A DNA stretch of 64,000 nucleotides, taken from Phocaeicola_A sp045545095. Lineage in GTDB: Bacteria > Bacteroidota > Bacteroidia > Bacteroidales > Bacteroidaceae. The position numbers were made by a program, and so were the translations under genes. The notes under the pieces are model-generated. The model made no database searches. It worked only from the letters and a program-made list of their open reading frames with translations, and was not told the origin of the DNA. The stretch spans positions 124,001-188,000 of the forward strand of contig JAZQAG010000029.1 in assembly GCA_045545095.1 (NCBI GenBank), read 5' to 3'. Of the stretch, positions 15,824-24,305 are shown one piece after another (position 1 is the stretch's first letter; each line of letters begins with the position of its first letter).

Positions 15824-16486
15824 TTAGTATCCAAGTAAGGATCCTATTTCCGTTGAATCTATTTTTTCTATGGTTGGTGAGGCTGAATCTGCAGAGGGAG
15901 CATAAATCTGTAAGGCTTCGTTATGCATATATTTTCCATTGCATCTGATGATGGCTCCTTGCTCTAAGTGTAAATGTTCCCGGCTTACCAAATAGATAGC
16001 CCCAAAGTTCCAGATGTCCAATATACCTTTTGACTTGATGGTAAGGTCCACCTGTTTGATACATGCTCCGACTAATAAACGACCTTCGCTTTCAATGGTA
16101 ATGGTGGTATTGTCTTGCATGATATAGTCTTTAGTCATTTGTAACTCCCCTCCAGATTCTACAACGATGTGTGAGTTGATGGTGTCGCACCCCTCTGCAA
16201 ATAGAGTACTGTCCACTTGATGGTCTCTAATGTACAACGTGGTCGGTTCGGTTTGAACAGGGGGAGTTTCTCCACCTGTTTGTGGAATAGTATCTTTGAA
16301 AAGAGGAAAATCGCCCATATTTCCGGGAGGGATAGGCTTTTGGTCATCAGGGGTCTGTAAGGTCTTGTCATCATCAATGTCTTGCCCTTTGTCTGTGATG
16401 TTAATAATGTCATCTTCTTTTTCCGTTGTGCAGGATAGACAGGCTCCTGTCAATATCAGGAATCCGATAATGTATGTTGCTTTCAT
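15824..16486 (-). CDS. Lipoprotein with beta-solenoid-like repeats, unknown function
   Basis: A 220-residue lipoprotein: signal peptide to LTGACLSC with the modified Cys at about position 19, followed by acidic TTEKEDD. A Pro/Asp-rich linker (25-85) leads to a domain made of short strands in series (IVVESGGELQM, ITIESEGRLLV, LTIKSKGILDI, LHLEQGAII), spaced about 23 residues apart. These would stack as a right-handed beta-helix or similar solenoid. I do not recognise a family and propose no function. It is a single gene with its own promoter (16518-16548) and terminator (15745-15790). Confidence 0.75.
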   Translation of the reverse strand: MKATYIIGFLILTGACLSCTTEKEDDIINITDKGQDIDDDKTLQTPDDQKPIPPGNMGDFPLFKDTIPQTGGETPPVQTEPTTLYIRDHQVDSTLFAEGCDTINSHIVVESGGELQMTKDYIMQDNTTITIESEGRLLVGACIKQVDLTIKSKGILDIWNFGAIYLVSREHLHLEQGAIIRCNGKYMHNEALQIYAPSADSASPTIEKIDSTEIGSLLGY

Positions 16487-16517
16487 GATTCGTGAATATT
16501 ATTATATGTATGATGCG

Positions 16518-16548
16518 CAAAGGTAAAGAATTTATAGATGATATTCAA
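16518..16548 (-). promoter_or_regulatory. Bacteroidota -33/-7 promoter of the solenoid lipoprotein
   Basis: Minus strand: TTG at 16548-16546, a 20-base spacer, then TACCTTTG at 16525-16518. Both elements match the Bacteroidota primary sigma consensus, 31 bases before the start codon. Confidence 0.65.
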
Positions 16549-16629
16549 GGATTTCTATTATCTCATTCTAATGACGGATTTGAATCGGGGCTTTTGACAT
16601 GATTCCTAACATGTTGTAAATCAAGCTGA

Positions 16630-16647
16630 ATGGGGATATTTCCCCAT
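16630..16647. repeat. Small hairpin ATGGGGA/TCCCCAT
   Basis: Seven-base perfect arms with a TATT loop lie between the two divergent promoters. It could be an operator for either gene; no further support. Confidence 0.35.
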
Positions 16648-16729
16648 CTCGAAACCCCTAAATATAATATGCATATGCGATTGCTTTTATGGCTTTTTAG
16701 ATGAAGTAAATCCCTTATGTGGAGAAACA

Positions 16730-16737
16730 TATTTTTG
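16730..16737 (+). promoter_or_regulatory. Probable -7 box of the TPR regulator gene
   Basis: TATTTTTG matches TAnnTTTG, 53 bases before the ATG at 16791. No clear -33 TTG at the usual spacing. Confidence 0.4.
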
Positions 16738-16790
16738 TATATATGCGCTTTTATGTGTTATTTTGCATTTGAGACAAATATGTAAGTTGT

Positions 16791-18638
16791 ATGATGACAA
16801 AAATACGGATATTGTTCTTGTTCTTATTTGTAAGCAGTTGTGTGAGCGAGGGTGAACAGTGGTTGGAAAGAGCGGAAGCCTGCATGGAGACAGATCCAAT
16901 TTGCGCGTACCAATGTCTGCAACAGATTAATCCTTCTGCGAATGGACTGGCAGATGCCCAGCAGGCCAAATATGCTCTGTTGAAAGTGCAGGCTATGCAC
17001 AAATGCCGTATGCCTTTAGGCGATGATTCATTAATAAATAGGGCTGTGACTTATTATCAGAGAGCGAACGAAAGACACCTTTTGGCCAAGGCATTGTTGT
17101 ACAAAGGACTGGTACACAAACTGAATGGGCAGATAGAATTGGCTGCCGAGGCCTTCGCTGCCAGTGAATGGAATTTTGCTCGTGTGGAAGACAATCAGTA
17201 TAAAGCACTACTCTTTGATCATTATGGTATGTTGCTCCTCAATCAGGCTATGTATGAAGAGGCATTACATTATTTTAAGCTGACTCGTATGTATGAAATG
17301 GAGGGCGATTCAGCTCACTATGTAGTTTCCACTTACCGTCGTATGGCTATGGTCTATAATCTGTTGGGATATAAGGATAGTGCCCGTATCAGTTATGCGG
17401 ATGGGTTGGCCTATGCTGACAAAAAAGGGGTAAAGTCAAGAAACTACTATATGCTATTGCAGAATTACGCTTCGTTCTTGACAGAAAATCAGAACTATTC
17501 TGAAGCTGAACGCATTTTGCTTCAATGTACCTCCCAATTGGCAGACTCTGCTTATACATATACTCTCTATTCCTCGTTGGCAACACTTTATTATGAAAAG
17601 CAGGAGTATGAATCTGCTCTTGGGTATGCCGAAAAGATATTAGACAGTCGGGATAGTCTGATAGTGTGTGGCGGATATCTGCGTCTTTATAGGATATATC
17701 GCGATATGGGTGATTTGGAGAAGGCTATGCGTTATCATGACCTTTATCGTCATTACGAGAGTGACCTGTCAAAGCGCCGACGTACAGCTCAGGTAGCGGC
17801 TGTTCCTCATCGTATGGAGAACCGGTTATTGATGGAGGAAAACAAGATTTGGCGGCAACAACAATGGAAGTGGATAGCTCTATTTGTCATTTTGATGACA
17901 ATGGCGTGGGGCGTTTTTTATCTGGTACGGCGAAGATATAAGAATGCACAAATTCAAAGTCTTCAGCAGATAAGTGGAATAAAGAAAACCTTGATGGAGA
18001 CAGAACAACAATTGGGAGAGACATCTGTAAATCTCGGAGGATTAAGGGGAGTAGTCACTAATCAAAGTAATGTCATTAACCGATTGAAAGAAGAACAGTT
18101 GAGGGCTAAAGAGGAACACAAGGGAGAAATCAGGAACTTGAAAGAAAGCATACGCATGCTGGAATCAGAGATACATCGACTGAAAGAAGAAGATCATGTT
18201 TTGAGACGGACAGAAAATGAGCAACGACAAAATATGAAGTCCTTGAATAAGGAATTGAAAATGCAGACGGATAAATTGGCAAAGGTAGAGCAACAACATG
18301 CTATTGAACAACTTCTTAATTACTATGTGATGACAGTGAAGGATGCTGTGGCAGTGGATTTGCTGATGCAACTTCGGTATGATCAAGTGGGTCGGTATGA
18401 CATCCGTCCGTCGGAATATCTGCCTTTATTAGAAGTATTGTTGAAACAAGAGAATCCGGCTTTGCATGAGCGGTTGGCGAACAGTGGTCTGGAGCGGAAG
18501 AAATTGACCATGTGCTACCTGATGGCCCTTGGGCTGGACGATGTGGAGATGATGTCACGTGCCTCCTGTCTGGCTCCGAACTCGGTGAAGGCGTACCGCA
18601 AGGAGTGTAGGGAAGCGCTTTGCGCTTTTAACGGTTAG
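16791..18638 (+). CDS. TPR / transmembrane / coiled-coil protein with putative C-terminal DNA-binding region
   Basis: A 615-residue protein. Residues 1-20 form a signal sequence ending LFVSSCVSEG, compatible with a lipobox. Residues about 25-335 are tetratricopeptide-like helical repeats (for example AEAFAASEWNFARVEDNQYKA, EEALHYFKLTRMYE). One membrane segment is at about 360-380 (KWIALFVILMTMAWGVFYLV). A long charged coiled coil follows (about 390-500). The last 100 residues (LERKKLTMCYLMALGLDDVEMMSRASCLAPNSVKAYRKECREAL) resemble a LuxR-type helix-turn-helix, as in Bacteroidota membrane-tethered regulators. A periplasmic-sensor, cytoplasmic-output design is inferred; partner and target are unknown. 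It faces the lipoprotein gene divergently (304-base gap) and may regulate it. Confidence 0.75.
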   Translation: MMTKIRILFLFLFVSSCVSEGEQWLERAEACMETDPICAYQCLQQINPSANGLADAQQAKYALLKVQAMHKCRMPLGDDSLINRAVTYYQRANERHLLAKALLYKGLVHKLNGQIELAAEAFAASEWNFARVEDNQYKALLFDHYGMLLLNQAMYEEALHYFKLTRMYEMEGDSAHYVVSTYRRMAMVYNLLGYKDSARISYADGLAYADKKGVKSRNYYMLLQNYASFLTENQNYSEAERILLQCTSQLADSAYTYTLYSSLATLYYEKQEYESALGYAEKILDSRDSLIVCGGYLRLYRIYRDMGDLEKAMRYHDLYRHYESDLSKRRRTAQVAAVPHRMENRLLMEENKIWRQQQWKWIALFVILMTMAWGVFYLVRRRYKNAQIQSLQQISGIKKTLMETEQQLGETSVNLGGLRGVVTNQSNVINRLKEEQLRAKEEHKGEIRNLKESIRMLESEIHRLKEEDHVLRRTENEQRQNMKSLNKELKMQTDKLAKVEQQHAIEQLLNYYVMTVKDAVAVDLLMQLRYDQVGRYDIRPSEYLPLLEVLLKQENPALHERLANSGLERKKLTMCYLMALGLDDVEMMSRASCLAPNSVKAYRKECREALCAFNG

Positions 18639-19120
18639 CGGTTAGCGAAAGCCTTCGGCTGGGTTGAACGGTGAGCGACCTGACGGTGCGGAGTATTTGA
18701 CTCCTCCCCTAAGTTAGGTGGAGGGGGACCCGAAGGGTGGAGGGGTGTGTGATAACGTTGAGCGGTGAACGAAAGCCCCACCCTGACCTTCCCCAGTAGG
18801 GAGGGGATGCCATACGGTGCAAGTCATTTCTTTGTCATCCTGAACGGAACTTGTGTAGTGAAGGATCTCTGGCACCTCAGACCAACGAACGGTCTCTTTG
18901 ACATACGGTAGAACGCTTGGAGGTACAGGAAATCCTTCGTTGCGTTGCACTTCACTCAGGATGACAAATGCGGTGAGCGGATAATATCGTTGCAGGTTAC
19001 GAATAATGTCTTATCTTTACCCTGTCAGGTGCTATAGAAAATGTAGCTGGCTGCATTGCCCGATGCAGCAGGCTGTGTGGCCCAGTCCAGCTGGCTGTGT
19101 AAGCTGATGCAGCAGGCTGT
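18639..19120. repeat. Gene-free mosaic of intergenic repeats
   Basis: No gene seen. In order: CGGTTAGCG-type units right after the stop; a 31-base block at 18688-18718 that recurs inverted at 50910-50940 (28/31); a 23-base block at 18728-18750 that recurs inverted at 50801-50823 (one mismatch); an imperfect inverted-repeat element at 18831-18968 with TTTGTCATCCTGA ends; and a 44-bp tandem duplication (19045-19088, 19089-19120) containing GATGCAGCAGGCTGT. Confidence 0.75.
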
Positions 19121-19127
19121 ATGAAAA

Positions 19128-19178
19128 AGGAAGGTGTGTCAAAAATAAATTTGGACGCAGATTTTGACACACCTTCCT
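19128..19178 (-). terminator. Terminator of the dcw operon after ftsZ
   Basis: A perfect 17-bp stem (19128-19144 with 19162-19178) and 17-base loop, 19 bases after the ftsZ stop. On the minus strand it is followed by TTTTT, as expected for an intrinsic terminator. Confidence 0.82.
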
Positions 19179-19197
19179 CATTTTACTTTTATTGGAA

Positions 19198-20547
19198 TTA
19201 TCCGAAATGGATGACGCCACCCTTTTCACTTTCTGTGGAAGGTGCTTCTCCCTCTGCAGATGTAGCAGATGCTTCTGTAGGGGGTGTCTGATGGCGACGG
19301 CTCTCCAGTTCGTTGAGTTCAGTGGATGAGCGTCGGAAGGCAGGCGAGTTCTCGATGTCAGAAATAAGGCTGTCGTTGTCCAAATCTGCATCTTGCAGGA
19401 TGAAGGTGCGGACCACTCTTTTCTGGGTCAACTTGGATTTTCCGTAGAACTTCTCTACCATTTCACGCTCTTCCTCTTGGCGCTGCAAACGTTCCCGCTC
19501 GCTGACAATATTCTCTTGCTTTTGGCGTTCGCGGATGGCTTGTTCCATGCCGGGTATGCCTGACATGCCAAAACCTGATGCCAAAATGGTGATTTTCACC
19601 TGTTCGTCTAAGGTCTCGTCGTCGGCTACTCCCCAAATTACTTCGATATCGGCACTCTCGAACTGTTCCATGAAGCGGTTAAGCTCTTCGAACTCTTCAA
19701 CGATAAGAGGTTTTTTGCTGGATTGGTAGATGTTGAAGAGTATTTTCCGGGAGTTGTAGATGTCGTTATCATTAAGCAGAGGTGAGTTGAGGGCATCCTT
19801 GATGGCTGCTTCCAGACGCTTCTCGCCTGAACCAAGTCCACCGGCCATGATGGCTACGCCACCATCCTTAAGAATTTTGCTGACATCGCGGAAGTCCAAG
19901 TTCATGATTCCCTCTACGGTGATAATCTCTGCAATGCTCTTGGTGGCTACTGTGAGTGTCTGGTCCACCATACGGAATCCTTCTTTGACCGGAAGGTTAG
20001 GATAGGTCTCCAGCAGACGCTCGTTGTTAATGACAAGTAGGGCATCCACATTTTTTGCTATGGCCTCTACGCCTTTGAGGGCCTGTACAATCTTGTTTTG
20101 TCGTTCAAATTTGAAGGGGATGGTGACAATGCCTACGGTGAGGATGTCCATCTCCTTGGCTACACGGGCTACCACAGGGGCTGCTCCGGTGCCTGTTCCA
20201 CCACCCATGCCGGCAGTGATAAAGACCATTTGGGTCTCATCCTGAAAGAGTGCGCGGATGTCTTCTATGCTCTCTTCGGCAGCCAATCGGGCCACCTCAG
20301 GATCGTTACCTGCACCAAGGCCTTTGGTGGTCTCGCGTCCTAACTGTATTTTGACGGGGATATCTGACGATGCCAATGCTTGACGGTCTGTATTGCAAAG
20401 GACGAAGGTGACATCGTGGATACCTTCGCGATACATGTTCTTTACGGCATTGCTGCCACCGCCGCCAACACCTATCACTTTGATTATATTGGGACTTGCG
20501 GTCGGAAAGTTTACCGGTAATACGGTATTATCATTTATCTCTTCCAT
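19198..20547 (-). CDS. ftsZ: Cell division GTPase FtsZ
   Basis: Forms the cytokinetic Z-ring. The 449-residue protein starts with a short acidic N-terminus, then IKVIGVGGGGSNAVKNM. The tubulin signature GGGTGTGAAPVVA is at about residues 115-127, the T7 catalytic loop appears as NLDFRDV, and the second tubulin-like domain runs to about 330. A variable charged linker follows (about 335-440). The extreme C-terminus (EKGGVIHFG) differs from the usual DIPxFLR peptide that docks FtsA, as is common in Bacteroidota. It is the last gene of the dcw operon, 48 bases after ftsA, and ends at a strong terminator. Confidence 0.98.
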   Translation of the reverse strand: MEEINDNTVLPVNFPTASPNIIKVIGVGGGGSNAVKNMYREGIHDVTFVLCNTDRQALASSDIPVKIQLGRETTKGLGAGNDPEVARLAAEESIEDIRALFQDETQMVFITAGMGGGTGTGAAPVVARVAKEMDILTVGIVTIPFKFERQNKIVQALKGVEAIAKNVDALLVINNERLLETYPNLPVKEGFRMVDQTLTVATKSIAEIITVEGIMNLDFRDVSKILKDGGVAIMAGGLGSGEKRLEAAIKDALNSPLLNDNDIYNSRKILFNIYQSSKKPLIVEEFEELNRFMEQFESADIEVIWGVADDETLDEQVKITILASGFGMSGIPGMEQAIRERQKQENIVSERERLQRQEEEREMVEKFYGKSKLTQKRVVRTFILQDADLDNDSLISDIENSPAFRRSSTELNELESRRHQTPPTEASATSAEGEAPSTESEKGGVIHFG

Positions 20548-20595
20548 ATTCTTCTTTTAAGTATCTGTTACTCGTGCTTGTTGCCAATAAATAAC

Positions 20596-22092
20596 TTAGT
20601 TTTTCTCATCTTCGTCATCCAAGATGTCCTTTACCCATTTTTTGCCGTATTCCTTGAATTTGTGTAGCAGGCTGTTCTCTCGGCGGATACGGCGTTCTTC
20701 TTCCTCTTTGGCTTTGCGCTCCTCTTCTTGTCTTTGTCGTTCGGCTTCGCGTTCAGCTTCTTCTTGCTCTGCTTTCTCACGGGCTATGCGCTCCTCTTCT
20801 GCTTTTCGTTCGGCCTCTTCCTGTTCCGCTTTCTCACGGGCTATACGGGCAGCCTCGGCTTTTTGTTGTTCGAGTTGCGTCTCCTTCTCCAAACGTTCGG
20901 TCTCCTCTTCAAAGAGGTCCTTTAAAGGTTCCTGTTCGCAGCAGTTTTCGCGGGCTGCATAGAGCAGACCCAACAGCGTGCCGGAACGTCCGTTGCGGCT
21001 CAATAGCTCGGGGGTGACACTTTCTACCTCGAGGTTGATATAGTTGGCTATGCGTATTTTCTCGATCTTTGTTTTGGCAGTAATGGCATTCCCTAAGCGG
21101 CGTGTTGCGGAGGCTCCACCAGTGATGATGATGCCGGCCATCAACTTGTCTGCATATTCCGACAGGGTAATCTGGTGCCATACGTTGGTTATAATCTCTT
21201 CCATGCGGGCTTCAGTGATTTCGCAAAGGAGACGGTCTGTGATGGTCGAATTGTCGGCTCCATAGGTATATGTGATGGGCTTGGCATCTATCTCCTGCGG
21301 CTCGGTGAAGGCCGAAGCATATTTGATCTTCAGTTCTTCGGCATCAGCCTCTTCTATCTTCAGACTGCAGATATCCTTGTTGATGTTGTTACCTCCTAAG
21401 GGGAGTACCACGAGATGACGGAGAATGTGGTCTTTATAGACTTGTACCGTGGTGGTCTCGGCACCAAAATCGATGAGCGCACATCCCGACCGGAACTCTG
21501 CATCGGTGAGTACTACACGAGCCATTTCTATAGGAGCGATGAAATAGCCGGCAATCTTGGTCTTGGCTAATGTAAAGCAATCTTCAATCTTGCGGCGTAC
21601 GCTATTACGGGCGACAACATTCAGAAAGCGTCCTTCGATATGGTTTGTGATTACTCCGATGGGGTCTTTTTGAAGACCTGTCCCCATACGGTATTCTTGA
21701 GGAATGACTTCAAGAATCTCCATTTCACCATTCTGGGATGTCCGGTTGATGGCGATAAGTTCGTCCACGATATCAGATGTGATGCGTGTGTCATCATCCA
21801 AATGTTTGGACACGTTGTTTTTGACCGTGCGGACGGATTGCCCACTTATGCCTACATATACTTTGGCAATGGTAGCTTCCAATGATGCTTCCAGCTTGTT
21901 GATAATAGATGTAATGGCTCCGGCAGTTTTATCAATATTAAAGATAACACCCTTGCGGATACAGGTCGAGGCATCTTCGCTTGCATAGGCCAAGATGGTG
22001 AGTCCTCCTTCATTGTTCTTTTGGCCGGCTACACCTGTGATTCGGGTGGACCCCAACTCGATAGCTACCATAAAATCTGTTGTCGCTCCCAT
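20596..22092 (-). CDS. ftsA: Cell division protein FtsA with long charged C-terminal repeat
   Basis: An actin-like membrane anchor for FtsZ, 498 residues versus about 420 in E. coli. The actin/ATPase fold runs to about residue 385 (MVAIELGSTRITG phosphate-1 motif, IDFGAETTTVQVY phosphate-2, GIIITGGAS adenosine motif). The extra length is a highly charged Glu/Arg/Lys/Ala coiled coil at about 390-474 with RIAREKAEQEEAER repeated twice. A short Lys-rich amphipathic segment (LLHKFKEYGKKWVKDIL) follows and probably serves as membrane anchor. The repeat is visible in DNA as tandem imperfect copies near 20.75-20.87 kb, prone to length change. Confidence 0.96.
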   Translation of the reverse strand: MGATTDFMVAIELGSTRITGVAGQKNNEGGLTILAYASEDASTCIRKGVIFNIDKTAGAITSIINKLEASLEATIAKVYVGISGQSVRTVKNNVSKHLDDDTRITSDIVDELIAINRTSQNGEMEILEVIPQEYRMGTGLQKDPIGVITNHIEGRFLNVVARNSVRRKIEDCFTLAKTKIAGYFIAPIEMARVVLTDAEFRSGCALIDFGAETTTVQVYKDHILRHLVVLPLGGNNINKDICSLKIEEADAEELKIKYASAFTEPQEIDAKPITYTYGADNSTITDRLLCEITEARMEEIITNVWHQITLSEYADKLMAGIIITGGASATRRLGNAITAKTKIEKIRIANYINLEVESVTPELLSRNGRSGTLLGLLYAARENCCEQEPLKDLFEEETERLEKETQLEQQKAEAARIAREKAEQEEAERKAEEERIAREKAEQEEAEREAERQRQEEERKAKEEEERRIRRENSLLHKFKEYGKKWVKDILDDEDEKN

Positions 22093-22173
22093 GTGATTTA
22101 TGTATATTTATGTTTGAATTCTTAGTTTATGATGGTTTTGTCTATTTCTCTTTTTTCTTTTGGCAAGGTTCTG

Positions 22174-22905
22174 CTAACGTTTGCAGATTATCTGGTTGTC
22201 AAATTCAACACTGATTCGGGAATATTTGTTCCAACCTACTTGGCTCAAAGCCTTGTCGTAGAAGGTTCGGATACGGCTTAATTTGTTTTTGATATTCACG
22301 GGTTTCCCTAAAAAAAGGATGTGATTACCTACTCGTGGAACAAGTTCTATATCTCCCTCAGAAGTGACATTGATTTGTTCTACTTGTTTGCTCCAAAAAT
22401 CATCATCGCGTAGTAACAGGGCAAATTGGTGCAATTCTTTTTGTGCCATATCGCGGCTGATGTGTCCTGTAGCTACAGGGAGGTGGGCCGCATGTCCACC
22501 ACCTGGCATAGAGTGACCATTCAAGTCAATGTAGTAGCTGCTGGTGCCATCGCCAGGCATTACCCGCAGGATGGGCAGACGCTGCTGGATATAGATACAA
22601 AGATTGCCAGTAGGGGTCTTATAGCATTCTGCTGATTCGATGAAAGTATTCTTTTCCAGTTCTTGTTCAATGACTTTGGAGCGGATACTGTCCATCAGTC
22701 TTCCTTGCGGATAGAGACGGTTGCGCTTGAGTATGGATACCACCTCTGATGAGGTGATGAAGCAGGTACTGGCACTATCCTCAATGACCACTTTCACTTG
22801 GGTACACTTCTGGTCACTCGGACGCTGATTGAGTACCGTGAAACTGGCAGCAAGATATGCTGTGACCAGCAGAAAAGCGGTTATAAGCAATACACGTTTA
22901 ATCAT
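22174..22905 (-). CDS. ftsQ: Cell division protein FtsQ
   Basis: A bitopic divisome protein of 243 residues: one N-terminal membrane helix (VLLITAFLLVTAYLAASF), then a periplasmic POTRA-like segment (about 35-100, including CTQVKVVIEDSASTCFITSSEVVSIL) and the FtsQ beta domain ending near VEFDNQIICKR. The Bacteroidota form is divergent from proteobacterial FtsQ, so identification leans on position between murC and ftsA and on topology. The start overlaps the murC stop by four bases (ATGA). Confidence 0.9.
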   Translation of the reverse strand: MIKRVLLITAFLLVTAYLAASFTVLNQRPSDQKCTQVKVVIEDSASTCFITSSEVVSILKRNRLYPQGRLMDSIRSKVIEQELEKNTFIESAECYKTPTGNLCIYIQQRLPILRVMPGDGTSSYYIDLNGHSMPGGGHAAHLPVATGHISRDMAQKELHQFALLLRDDDFWSKQVEQINVTSEGDIELVPRVGNHILFLGKPVNIKNKLSRIRTFYDKALSQVGWNKYSRISVEFDNQIICKR

Positions 22906-24281
22906 CTTTCACTCAAAATCTGATAGATTTGTGGAACATAGGTTTCGATATCACCAGCTCCTAATGAGACTAACACTTGAATGTCTGTACGCGATCGGAT
23001 GATGGATGGGATATCCTCTTTGTGGCAGAGCTGATATTTCACATCTTTATGAAGATGGTCTGCAATCAGTTGGCTGGTAATGCCAGGTATGGGTGCCTCG
23101 CGAGCCGGATATATATCCACGAGGATGACATCATCAAAGAGTGAGAGACTCTCAGCAAACTCTTTGTAGAAATCGCGTGTGCGGGTGTAGAGGTGTGGCT
23201 GGAACAAGGCTGTAATCTGACGATCTTGATAGAGTTCGCGGATGGACAAGGCACTTTGACGAATTTCTGAGGGATGGTGAGCATAGTCACTCAGGAAAGT
23301 AATGCGTTCATTTTTGAGCTTGAAGTCAAACCGTCTGTCCACTCCTTGAAAGGTTTCCATGCCTTGATGGATGGATGTAGCATCAGCGCCAGCCAGTTGG
23401 GCGATAGCCATAGCTGCAATACCGTTGTCGATATTGATGCTGACAGGTACGCCTAATTTCACATCTTTGATGTTGCCTAATGGGGAGATATAGTCGAAAA
23501 TGATTTCACCTCCACCAATGCGTATATTCTCTGCATGAAAATCTCCACTATGGCGTGCATAGGTATAAAGCTTGACTCCATTCTGCAAAGCTGGAATCAT
23601 CTCCAAACCTTCGTGTATGACAAGAGCTCCGCCAGGTTGGATGAGTGATGTATATTTCTGAAAGCTCTCAAGGTAGGCCTCTTTCGTTCCATAAATATCC
23701 AAATGGTCAGGATCGGTAGAGGTAATGGCTGTGATATGGGGAGACAAGTGATGGAATGAACGGTCAAATTCATCAGCCTCTATGACAACCCAAGGGCTAT
23801 TTTCGGAAAGGATATAATTGGTTCCATAATTCTTGGCAATACCTCCGAGGAAAGCATTACATTTTTCTGTTGTCTGACTCATCAGGTGGGCTAACATGGT
23901 GGAAGTGGTTGTCTTACCATGTGTTCCTGCTACGCAGAGTGCTTTGGCTGAGCGGGTAATGGTACCTAATACTTGTGCTCGTTTTTGGATTTCAAATCCA
24001 TTTTGTCGGAACCAAACCAATTCCTGATGTCCTGCAGGGATGGCAGGGGTATAGACAACAAGTGTTGTCTCCGGTTTCTGGCAACAAGTGGGGATTGCAT
24101 TCACATCTTCTTCATAGTGAATTGCTGCACCCTCTTCTGCCAGACGTTTGGTCAGTTCACTGGGGGTTCGGTCATATCCGGCTACGAATTTTCCTTGTGA
24201 TAGGAAATAACGGGCAATGGCGCTCATCCCAATACCGCCGACCCCAATGAAATATACTGATTCGATCTTTTGGACATCCAT
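22902..24281 (-). CDS. murC: UDP-N-acetylmuramate-L-alanine ligase
   Basis: Adds L-Ala to UDP-MurNAc in the cytosol, the first peptide-stem step. The 459-residue protein has the N-terminal UDP-binding fold (YFIGVGGIGMSAIARYF), the ATP-binding AGTHGKTTTS loop, the central-domain Mg-binding region around VIEADEFDRSFH and DPDHLD, and the C-terminal domain with DYAHHPSEI. Length is normal. It overlaps ftsQ by four bases and follows murG after 24 bases. Confidence 0.98.
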   Translation of the reverse strand: MDVQKIESVYFIGVGGIGMSAIARYFLSQGKFVAGYDRTPSELTKRLAEEGAAIHYEEDVNAIPTCCQKPETTLVVYTPAIPAGHQELVWFRQNGFEIQKRAQVLGTITRSAKALCVAGTHGKTTTSTMLAHLMSQTTEKCNAFLGGIAKNYGTNYILSENSPWVVIEADEFDRSFHHLSPHITAITSTDPDHLDIYGTKEAYLESFQKYTSLIQPGGALVIHEGLEMIPALQNGVKLYTYARHSGDFHAENIRIGGGEIIFDYISPLGNIKDVKLGVPVSINIDNGIAAMAIAQLAGADATSIHQGMETFQGVDRRFDFKLKNERITFLSDYAHHPSEIRQSALSIRELYQDRQITALFQPHLYTRTRDFYKEFAESLSLFDDVILVDIYPAREAPIPGITSQLIADHLHKDVKYQLCHKEDIPSIIRSRTDIQVLVSLGAGDIETYVPQIYQILSER

Positions 24282-24305
24282 ATGCTTTGTAGTATGATAA
24301 CAGTT

